The notes under the pieces are model-generated. The model ran no database searches, was not told the DNA's origin, and saw only the letters and a list, made by a program, of their open reading frames with translations. This document shows, piece after piece, positions 1 to 6,108 of a stretch of 9,154 nucleotides of DNA. The translations under genes and the position numbers were made by a program. Origin of the DNA: Sphingosinicella sp041621755 (GTDB lineage Bacteria > Pseudomonadota > Alphaproteobacteria > Sphingomonadales > Sphingomonadaceae); contig JBFKAE010000124.1 of NCBI GenBank assembly GCA_041621755.1, positions 1 to 9,154 on the forward strand. Reading direction: 5' to 3'. Numbering within the stretch: the stretch's first letter is position 1; each line of letters starts with the position of its first letter.

Positions 1-995
1 ATGGCGTCGCCGGTCGCAATAACGGCAAGTCCGCTGACGCCAAGCGCGGCTATCATGGGGCCATCGCTCTTGAACAGGCAGTTCGTTGAGTCGAGCGCAA
101 TGACGTTGCCATCGGCAGCATTGCCATCCGGATCTCGCGGTAATTGTTCCCACAAGGCATTGAACGCGCCGATATCCGACCAGCCCATATTGACGGGCAC
201 GACGGCAACCTTGTCGGCTTTTTCCATGACGGCATAGTCGATGCTGTCAGACGGTGAGGTTTCAAAGGCATCGGCTGCAGGAATGAAGAGTGCGTCTTCA
301 TCTTTGCCGTGCTTGTAGGCTTCATCAACTGCGGCGGCGATTTGCGGCGCGTGGGTAGAGAGTGTGTCGAGATAGGTTTGTGCGCGCATCATGAAGATGC
401 CAGCATTCCAGAAGAAGTTTCCAGCCTCGACATAGTCTCGCGCGATCGTGGCGTCGGGTTTTTCGACAAAGCGCACAACAGCGCGGGCGGGACTTTCTAT
501 TGAGTCGCCACCCTCGATATAGCCATAGCCGGTTTCAGCGCGCGTGGGTTCGATGCCAAATGTCGTCAGCCAGCCATCGCCTGCAACGCTGGCGGCGCAT
601 TCTATGCTGTCGAGAAAGGCGGATATGTCGGCGATGACCTGATCGGACGGCATGACCAGAATCAGTGCGTCGGGGTCGGTGCGCAAGGCTGCGTGGGCGG
701 CAAGTGCGATTGCAGGCGCAGTATTGCGACCCGCAGGTTCAAGGATCAACGGTTTGATTGACACATTGATCGCCTGCATCTGCTTTTCGATTTCGGTGCG
801 GTGTGCAGCGCCGGCGACGATGATAGGCGCGGTGAAGCGTTGACCTTCGGGCGTACGTAGCGCGGTTGCCTGTATCATGCTGCGTTCACCGAGAAGTCGC
901 AGCATTTGCTTGGGCGACTGCATCCGGGATAATGGCCAAAGTCTGGTGCCCGCGCCGCCCGAGAGAATGACGGGTGTAATTTTTTGCCTCTTCAT
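1..995 (-). CDS. manC: Mannose-1-phosphate guanylyltransferase, partial (C-terminus off the left edge)
   Basis: Cytoplasmic enzyme that makes GDP-mannose from mannose-1-phosphate and GTP, the activated sugar for mannose- or fucose-containing exopolysaccharide. Reading the minus strand from ATG at 995-993 gives 331 uninterrupted codons to the window edge. The nucleotidyltransferase signature is at residues 13-24 (GGAGTRLWPLSR) followed by SPKQ at 27-30. The EPAGRNTAPAIA block is at 86-97, MPSDQVI at 115-121, ETGYGYIE at 154-161, FVEKPD at 176-181, NFFWNAGIF at 193-201, SIDYAVMEK at 251-259 and GWSDIG at 271-276. This is the standard order for the GDP-mannose pyrophosphorylase family. An in-frame TAA lies four codons upstream with no other usual start between, so the start is well fixed, although its ribosome site is weak. 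The gene is divergent from the sugar transferase operon. Because the end is missing, a short single-domain form (about 350 residues) cannot be told from a bifunctional form with a C-terminal mannose-6-phosphate isomerase domain (about 470). Confidence 0.93.
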   Translation of the reverse strand, partial: MKRQKITPVILSGGAGTRLWPLSRMQSPKQMLRLLGERSMIQATALRTPEGQRFTAPIIVAGAAHRTEIEKQMQAINVSIKPLILEPAGRNTAPAIALAAHAALRTDPDALILVMPSDQVIADISAFLDSIECAASVAGDGWLTTFGIEPTRAETGYGYIEGGDSIESPARAVVRFVEKPDATIARDYVEAGNFFWNAGIFMMRAQTYLDTLSTHAPQIAAAVDEAYKHGKDEDALFIPAADAFETSPSDSIDYAVMEKADKVAVVPVNMGWSDIGAFNALWEQLPRDPDGNAADGNVIALDSTNCLFKSDGPMIAALGVSGLAVIATGDA

Positions 996-1066
996 ACCAT
1001 TTGCTTAATGGATATCGGGTAGAGAATGTAGCCATAATCCGGCAGGACGTAGGCTGTTGGGTATTG

Positions 1067-1086
1067 ATTGCCAGATTTCCGGCAAT
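1067..1086. promoter_or_regulatory. 20-bp dyad, candidate activator-binding site
   Basis: ATTGCCAGA (1067-1075) and TCCGGCAAT (1078-1086) are inverted repeats matching at 8 of 9 positions around a 2-base TT centre. The right half, TCCGGCA, also occurs as an exact direct copy at 1038-1044, 40 bases away (about four helical turns). The dyad lies about 30 bases upstream of the sigma-54 -24 element and inside the expected leader of the divergent gene. Two-fold symmetry is what a dimeric Fis-type regulator such as PrsR would bind, but assignment to PrsR is inference. No second copy was seen by eye elsewhere in the window. Confidence 0.4.
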
Positions 1087-1106
1087 TCGCTGTGCCCCAT
1101 CTGGGC

Positions 1107-1122
1107 TGGCAGTGCGTTTGTA
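1107..1122 (+). promoter_or_regulatory. Candidate sigma-54 (RpoN) -24/-12 promoter of the operon
   Basis: The 16 bases TGGCAG-TGCGT-TTGTA fit the RpoN consensus TGGCAC-N5-TTGCW with five of six matches in the -24 box and four of five in the -12 box. The GG at 1108-1109 is separated by ten bases from GT at 1120-1121, which is the required spacing but with T for C in the -12 GC. An AT-rich stretch (TATATTATT) follows, suitable for melting. Transcription would start near 1133, about 75 bases before the TTG start at 1207. The operon encodes PrsR, a regulator with the sigma-54-contacting GAFTGA loop, so the site has a plausible activator in cis. Confidence 0.5.
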
Positions 1123-1147
1123 TATTATTGTAAGCATCTGAATTCAA
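1119..1147 (-). promoter_or_regulatory. Candidate sigma-70 promoter for the GDP-mannose gene
   Basis: On the minus strand TTGAAT (1147-1142) is followed after exactly 17 bases by TATACA (1124-1119). Each box matches four of six consensus positions. Transcription would start near 1112, giving a leader of roughly 115 bases before the start at 995. The site overlaps the plus-strand sigma-54 candidate, so the two directions could compete. This is sequence matching only; in an AT-rich stretch such matches arise by chance. Confidence 0.3.
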
Positions 1148-1193
1148 TGGCATGCCCTGGGCGGCAGCTATTGTGGTGTTGGTTGGATAGAGC

Positions 1194-1199
1194 AAGGGG
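1194..1199 (+). promoter_or_regulatory. Ribosome binding site supporting the TTG start at 1207
   Basis: AAGGGG at 1194-1199 lies seven bases before TTG 1207-1209, an ideal Shine-Dalgarno spacing. The upstream in-frame ATG codons at 1057 and 1147 have no comparable purine-rich site and would add residues unlike the family N-terminus. Confidence 0.6.
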
Positions 1200-1206
1200 C
1201 CAAGGT

Positions 1207-2595
1207 TTGATCCGCCTGTTTAAACATTATTTGCCGCGATCGTTGATCATGTTCGGGCTGATGGAAATGGCTGTGCTGTTTCTGTCGCTTGAGCTTGCCT
1301 GGGTGGTCCGCGCCAATCAGATCGGGATGGAGCCAAGCTCGATCGTGTCGCGCCTGCCGGAAATCGGCATGTTCGTCGGGGTGGTTTACCTCGTCATGCT
1401 TGGCCTTGGCGTCTATCAGGTCGAATGTTACCGCTCAATGCGCATGGCGGCGAACCGGCTGGGTGTGGCGATGCTGGTCAGCGTCATTGCGATTTCAGTT
1501 ATATTGTTCTTTTTCCCCGAGGTCAGTCTTTGGCGGTCGATAACGGTCTATGCGATCACATTTGCCTTTTTTAACATATTGCTGCTGCGCGTTATCGTTT
1601 CAAAGGTTGTCGGCTGGCAGGCGTTTCGGTTGCGGATTCTGGTCGTTGGCGCGGGACAACGCGGTGCGCGGATGGTGCGGGCCGCGGACGATGTCGCAAT
1701 CGGCTATGAAATCGCAGCATGTATCCGCCTGACCAACGAAAATATTGCGGTTGAGGATACGGTGGCGATTGCCGAAATCGACTCGCTGGTGGATTTTTGT
1801 GATACACACAGGGTCGACGAGATTGTTATCGCACTTGACGAACGGCGGGGTGCATCGCCAAGCGACAAGCTGCTTGAGGCAAAGCTCGCAGGGATCAAGG
1901 TTTCAGAAATATCGAGTTTTCTCGAGCGTCAAACCGGGCGTGTCGATCTGCGATCAATCTCGCCAGCGTGGCTGATCTATTCCGATGGTTTTCTTGGGTC
2001 CGAGCCGGTGTCGACGGCGATCAAGCGGTTGTTCGATATTTGTGCAAGCGGGGTGCTGTTGCTGTTGTCATCACCGATACTTGTGCTGACCGCCATACTG
2101 GTGAAGGTGACGAGCCGGGGGCCGATATTATACAGGCAGGAACGCGTCGGACAGTTCGGTCGGACTTTCCATGTCCTGAAATTCCGGTCTATGGTTGTTG
2201 ATGCCGAAGGTGACGGCAAGGCCCAATGGGCGCAGCAGAATGATCCGCGTGTAACCGGCGTTGGACGCTTTATCCGGGCTTCGCGTATCGATGAACTTCC
2301 GCAAATCTTCAATGTTCTTAGAGGCGATATGAGCTTTGTCGGGCCACGCCCTGAACGTCCTGTGTTCGTTGACGATCTTGCAAAAGAGATTCCCTATTAT
2401 CAGGAACGTCACGTCGTGAAGCCGGGAATTACGGGTTGGGCGCAGCTGAACTACCCTTACGGTGCAAGTGTCAACGATGCGCGCCACAAGCTTGAATATG
2501 ATCTTTATTACGTCAAAAATTACAGCCTGTTTCTTGATATCATCATCCTCATTCAGACGTTGCGTGTCATCGTCTGGCAAGATGGTGTGCGCTAA
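1207..2595 (+). CDS. epsB: XrtA/PEP-CTERM-associated polyprenyl-phosphate sugar-1-phosphate transferase (TIGR03013 type, EpsB-like)
   Basis: Inner-membrane enzyme that moves a sugar-1-phosphate from a nucleotide sugar to undecaprenyl phosphate, the first step of exopolysaccharide repeat assembly. From TTG 1207 the product is 462 residues, normal for this family. Four hydrophobic helices lie at about 12-35, 52-72, 82-102 and 110-131. A Rossmann-like domain follows, with RILVVGAGQRG at 143-153. A fifth hydrophobic segment at about 275-300 begins the bacterial sugar transferase domain. That domain shows KFRSM at 325-329, the catalytic Asp-Glu pair of phosphoglycosyl transferases at 362-363 within DELPQIFNVLRGDMSFVGPRPERP, then PGITGWAQLNYPYGAS and a YDLYYVKNYS block. 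The reading frame is open back to 1057, but residues from there to 1206 are Cys/Trp-rich and unlike the family, whose members start close to the RLFKHY segment. The gene leads the prs genes and its stop is 6 bases before prsK. The sugar transferred is unknown. Confidence 0.9.
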   Translation: MIRLFKHYLPRSLIMFGLMEMAVLFLSLELAWVVRANQIGMEPSSIVSRLPEIGMFVGVVYLVMLGLGVYQVECYRSMRMAANRLGVAMLVSVIAISVILFFFPEVSLWRSITVYAITFAFFNILLLRVIVSKVVGWQAFRLRILVVGAGQRGARMVRAADDVAIGYEIAACIRLTNENIAVEDTVAIAEIDSLVDFCDTHRVDEIVIALDERRGASPSDKLLEAKLAGIKVSEISSFLERQTGRVDLRSISPAWLIYSDGFLGSEPVSTAIKRLFDICASGVLLLLSSPILVLTAILVKVTSRGPILYRQERVGQFGRTFHVLKFRSMVVDAEGDGKAQWAQQNDPRVTGVGRFIRASRIDELPQIFNVLRGDMSFVGPRPERPVFVDDLAKEIPYYQERHVVKPGITGWAQLNYPYGASVNDARHKLEYDLYYVKNYSLFLDIIILIQTLRVIVWQDGVR

Positions 2596-2601
2596 AGGCT
2601 G

Positions 2602-4674
2602 ATGACGACAGACATCTCTCTTTTCAGCCATAGCGTGACGGCAATAACGTTTGCGGCCCTTGCCGCTGTGCTGCTCGCGCGGCGAGAGCAAACGGCGTCG
2701 GCCTTATGGTTGGTGACGGCATGTCTGATGACATTCGTCTGGGCCGTCACGGTTCTGCTTTCGGGATATTCCGAGCTTTGGTCTCATGGCTCGCTTACGG
2801 TGGCTGAAACGCTGCGGAGCGGGGTGTGGGTGCTGTTTGTGGCCATGCTGGTGATCAGCAATTGGCAGGGCGATGCGCAAAATCCGTCGCGCCGTGTGTT
2901 CGTCGGTGTGCTCGCCGTTATCGCGCTTCAGCTTTGTGCCGACGTTTATTATCTGACACGTGGTGGCGTGCTGCCGGACTGGGGGCAGTATTTCTACGCG
3001 CTGGGGCGGCTGTCAGTGGCGATTGGTGGCCTTGTTCTGACGCATAATCTCTATGTCAATTCAGCGCCCGCCAATCGCTGGAGCATCAGGCTTTTGTGCA
3101 TCGCGCTTGCCGGGATGTTTGTATATGATCTCAATCTCTACACGCTTCAAATATTGAGCGAAAACAAGGTCCTGAATGCTGACCTTTACGAAGTTCGCGG
3201 CATCGTCAATGCGCTTGTGGCGCCGCTTATATACTTGTCGGCGACGCGCAATCTTGGATTGAGGCTGCAAGTGTCGCGACAGGCAGCGTTCCATACGCTG
3301 TCGTTTGGCGCGATTGGCATCTATCTCGTCGCCATGTCGCTTGCAGGTTACGGCCTGCGGCTTGTCGGCGGCGACTGGGGGCGGTTTCTTCAAATCTCAT
3401 TCGTATTTGCCACGGTTATTACGGCAGCGGTTGTTCTGGTTTCAGGGCAGGTGCGGGCGTGGCTGCGGGTGCAGATCAACAAGCATCTTTTTGCCTATAA
3501 ATATGATTATCGGCAGGAATGGCTGCGTTTCGTCAATACGGTGTCAAGCTCTGGTCCCGGGATGGGGGACCTCAATCTGCGCGTCGTTCAGGCTGTGTGT
3601 GAGCCGGTGGATTCTCCTGGTGGTGCGCTGTTTGTCGCCAATGAGGATGGCATATACAGGCTGCTCTCGCGGTGGAACTATCGTACGTTGATGTCAGCCG
3701 ACATTGCCGCGGATTCCCATTTGAATGCCTATTTTTCCGACAGTGGCCGTATTGTAAATATTGCCGAATACAAAGCGGGCGACGGCGACTATAGCGGGCT
3801 CAGTCTGCCCGACTGGGTCACGTCGGATCCGCGCGCGTGGTTGATGGTTCCACTAATCCATATTGACGCGCCGATTGGCTTTATCCTGATCGAACGGCCG
3901 CTCGCCAATCGCGAGCTGAACTGGGAAGATTTTGATGTGTTGCGTGCGGTTGGACGACAGGCCGCAAGTTATGTCGCAGAAGCCGGCGCCTTGGCCAAGA
4001 TCGCTGAATCGCGAAAATTTGACGAATTCAACCGACGTTTTGCTTTTATCATGCATGACATCAAGAATCTGGTCAGTCAGTTGAGTCTGGTGGCGCGGAA
4101 CGCTGAACGCCATGCCGACAATCCCGAATTTCGCGCCGATATGGTGGCGACGTTGCAAGGTTCGGTGGCAAAGATGAACGATCTGCTGGCCCGGCTGTCA
4201 CAGCAGTCGGCATCCGGCGCGGAAGGCCGTACCGCAGTCAATGTTGCTGATATTGCGGCCGCCGTTGTTGCGATCAAACAGCGCGCATGGCCGGGCGTTT
4301 TCTTCTCGAAAGTTGGTCGTGAGCCTTTTGTTACTGCGGACCCCGATAAAATAGAGCAGATCTTAACGCACCTCGTGCAGAACGCTGTCGACGCCAGCAA
4401 TGCTGGTGGACGCATCGACGTGACCGTTACCGGCAAAGAGGACGCGGTCGAGATAGAGATTCGCGACGAGGGCCGGGGGATGACGGCTGAATTTATTCGT
4501 GACGGGCTGTTCAAGCCGTTCAAGTCGACCAAAGAAGGTGGTTTTGGTATAGGCGCTTATGAAGCGCGTGAGATGACGACGGAAATGGGCGGACGTCTGG
4601 GCGTGACAAGCGAACCCGGTGCAGGTACTTGTTTTAATATTCAATTTCCGCGTCTCGCGGAAGTGAGAGATTGA
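2602..4674 (+). CDS. prsK: PEP-CTERM system membrane histidine kinase PrsK
   Basis: Sensor kinase of the TIGR02916 family, expected to phosphorylate the PrsR encoded next to it. It has 690 residues, usual for the family. Residues 1 to about 285 hold roughly eight or nine hydrophobic helices in the inner membrane and form the likely sensing part. A GAF-like domain spans about 312-463. The phospho-acceptor is His485 in MHDIKNLVSQLSL, a variant H-box typical of PrsK. The ATP-binding domain has the N-box Asn594 (HLVQNAVDAS), the G1 box DEGRGM at 622-627 and the G2 box GGFGIGAY at 646-653, so all catalytic boxes look intact. The start ATG 2602 sits 6 bases after the upstream stop, with AAAGG overlapping that stop as a close-spaced ribosome site, suggesting coupled translation. 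The signal sensed is unknown. Confidence 0.93.
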   Translation: MTTDISLFSHSVTAITFAALAAVLLARREQTASALWLVTACLMTFVWAVTVLLSGYSELWSHGSLTVAETLRSGVWVLFVAMLVISNWQGDAQNPSRRVFVGVLAVIALQLCADVYYLTRGGVLPDWGQYFYALGRLSVAIGGLVLTHNLYVNSAPANRWSIRLLCIALAGMFVYDLNLYTLQILSENKVLNADLYEVRGIVNALVAPLIYLSATRNLGLRLQVSRQAAFHTLSFGAIGIYLVAMSLAGYGLRLVGGDWGRFLQISFVFATVITAAVVLVSGQVRAWLRVQINKHLFAYKYDYRQEWLRFVNTVSSSGPGMGDLNLRVVQAVCEPVDSPGGALFVANEDGIYRLLSRWNYRTLMSADIAADSHLNAYFSDSGRIVNIAEYKAGDGDYSGLSLPDWVTSDPRAWLMVPLIHIDAPIGFILIERPLANRELNWEDFDVLRAVGRQAASYVAEAGALAKIAESRKFDEFNRRFAFIMHDIKNLVSQLSLVARNAERHADNPEFRADMVATLQGSVAKMNDLLARLSQQSASGAEGRTAVNVADIAAAVVAIKQRAWPGVFFSKVGREPFVTADPDKIEQILTHLVQNAVDASNAGGRIDVTVTGKEDAVEIEIRDEGRGMTAEFIRDGLFKPFKSTKEGGFGIGAYEAREMTTEMGGRLGVTSEPGAGTCFNIQFPRLAEVRD

Positions 4675-4690
4675 TGGGCGGACTTTTTTG

Positions 4691-6043
4691 ATGGCAGCGA
4701 AAATAGCGCCGAAGCTTCTGGTTATTGAAGATGACGAGGGCCTCCAGCGTCAACTGAAATGGTCCTACGAGGATTACGATGTCGTCTGCGCGAGCGATCG
4801 CAAAACGGCGATCGAAATGCTGCGTGCGCACGAACCTGATGTTGTGACGCTGGACCTTGGTTTGCCGCCCGATCCTGATGGTACGTCAGAGGGCTTTGCG
4901 ACGCTGAGCGAGATTGTGGCGCTCAAACCCGATACGAAGATTATCGTTGCGTCCGGACATGGTGCGCGTGAAAGCGCCCTGAAAGCCATTTCCGACGGCG
5001 CGTATGATTTCTACCAGAAACCTGTCGATTTCGATCAGCTCGGACTGATCGTGGCGCGGGCTTTTCATTTGCACGAGATTGAAGCCGAGAATCGCCAGCT
5101 GATCGATTCTGTGGGCCGTGAAGGTCTTGGCGGACTGATCACCAATGCCGATAGCATGGTCAAGGTATGCCGCATGATCGAGCGCGTTGCAGACACAGAT
5201 GTTTCGGTCATGCTGCTTGGCGCGAGCGGCACAGGCAAGGAATTGCTGGCACGTGGTCTACACGACACGTCGGCACGAAAAAACAAGCCGTTTGTGGCGA
5301 TCAACTGTGCGGCGATCCCTGAAAACCTGCTCGAAGCCGAATTGTTCGGTTACGAGAAGGGGGCCTTTACCGGTGCGGTCAAGACCACGGAAGGCAAGAT
5401 CGAATTGGCTGAGGGCGGCACGCTTTTCCTTGACGAGGTTGGCGACATTCCACTGCCGCTGCAGGTCAAATTGTTGCGCTTTTTGCAAGAGCGGGTGATC
5501 GAGCGCATCGGTGGTCGCAAGCAAATTGCGGTTGATGTCCGCATCGTCTGCGCGACGCACCAGAATCTTGAAAACATGATCGCCGAGGGCGGGTTCCGCG
5601 AGGACCTCTGGTATCGCCTCGCCGAAGTTGTCATCAATATTCCGTCACTTGCCGAACGCGCTGGCGATGCAGTTTTGCTGGCGCATCATTTTCTGCGCAA
5701 ATATGCGCGGGAAATGAAACGCAAGGTCAAGGGCTTCAATTCGGACGCGCTTGCAGCGATCGAAACATGGCCCTGGCAGGGCAATGTACGCGAGCTTGAA
5801 AACCGCATGAAGCGCGCGGTCATAATGGCAGATGGTGACCGCCTGACGGCCGCGGACCTGGATATGGCTGCGCCCGAGGAAGAGTTTCTCAATCTTCGTA
5901 CGGTAAGGGAGCGCGCAGACCGCGCCGCCATTCGTATGGCGCTGGCTCGAACCGAAGGCAATGTCTCGAACGCTGCCAAGCTGCTCGGGATCAGTCGACC
6001 AACATTTTATGACCTGCTGAAGCAGTATAATATTGAAACATAA
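4691..6043 (+). CDS. prsR: PEP-CTERM system sigma-54-dependent response regulator PrsR
   Basis: Transcription activator of the TIGR02915 family and partner of PrsK; it would drive RpoN-dependent promoters of exopolysaccharide and PEP-CTERM genes. The 450-residue product has three parts. The receiver domain (about 7-125) has the acidic pair Asp14/Asp15 and phospho-acceptor Asp55 in TLDLGLPPDPDG. The AAA+ domain (about 148-375) has Walker A GASGTGKE at 177-184 with Lys183, the sigma-54 contact loop GAFTGA at 224-229, Walker B FLDE with Asp248-Glu249, and the REDLWYRL arginine-finger region. A Fis-type helix-turn-helix occupies about 410-450 (NVSNAAKLLGISRPTFYDLL). Walker A has Ala where most enhancer-binding proteins have Glu (GESGTGKE). 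The start is ATG 4691, 16 bases after the prsK stop; an in-frame TTG directly before it (4688) would add one residue. A weak GGCGGA ribosome site lies eight bases upstream. Confidence 0.94.
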   Translation: MAAKIAPKLLVIEDDEGLQRQLKWSYEDYDVVCASDRKTAIEMLRAHEPDVVTLDLGLPPDPDGTSEGFATLSEIVALKPDTKIIVASGHGARESALKAISDGAYDFYQKPVDFDQLGLIVARAFHLHEIEAENRQLIDSVGREGLGGLITNADSMVKVCRMIERVADTDVSVMLLGASGTGKELLARGLHDTSARKNKPFVAINCAAIPENLLEAELFGYEKGAFTGAVKTTEGKIELAEGGTLFLDEVGDIPLPLQVKLLRFLQERVIERIGGRKQIAVDVRIVCATHQNLENMIAEGGFREDLWYRLAEVVINIPSLAERAGDAVLLAHHFLRKYAREMKRKVKGFNSDALAAIETWPWQGNVRELENRMKRAVIMADGDRLTAADLDMAAPEEEFLNLRTVRERADRAAIRMALARTEGNVSNAAKLLGISRPTFYDLLKQYNIET

Positions 6044-6067
6044 CATTAATATGAACGCAATTTGATG

Positions 6068-6087
6068 GACCGGATGCTGGGCCGGTC
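6068..6087 (+). promoter_or_regulatory. Small inverted repeat in the prsR-prsT gap
   Basis: GACCGG (6068-6073) and CCGGTC (6082-6087) form a perfect 6-bp stem with an 8-base loop, about 20 bases before the prsT start. There is no T run after it, so it is not a usual intrinsic terminator. It could mark an mRNA processing or stability point that sets a different level of prsT, or be an operator, or be chance. This 65-base gap is the longest within the operon, and no convincing promoter was found in it. Confidence 0.25.
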
Positions 6088-6108
6088 GTGACTGAAAACA
6101 GGACGGAT

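Noticed and set aside
1082..1098. Minus-strand sigma-54-like GGCAC...TTGC toward the GDP-mannose gene
   Set aside because: The GG to GC spacing is 12 bases or more instead of 10, which RpoN does not tolerate.
992..1195. Minus-strand 67-codon frame whose stop overlaps the GDP-mannose gene start (ATGA arrangement)
   Set aside because: The overlap looks like translational coupling, but the peptide has no recognisable features, no ribosome site was seen, and the frame covers the divergent promoter region.
1057..1206. N-terminal extension of the sugar transferase frame
   Set aside because: Composition is unlike the family, and the stretch holds regulatory signals; the TTG at 1207 has a much better ribosome site.
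2128..2691. 187-codon minus-strand frame across the sugar transferase-prsK junction
   Set aside because: The plus strand there encodes the conserved catalytic core of the sugar transferase and the start of PrsK; the antisense product is featureless.
6088..6108. GTG start for prsT giving seven extra residues
   Set aside because: The added residues (including Glu and Asp) precede a normal signal peptide, and AGGA at 6100-6103 is placed for ATG 6109 or 6112, not for 6088.
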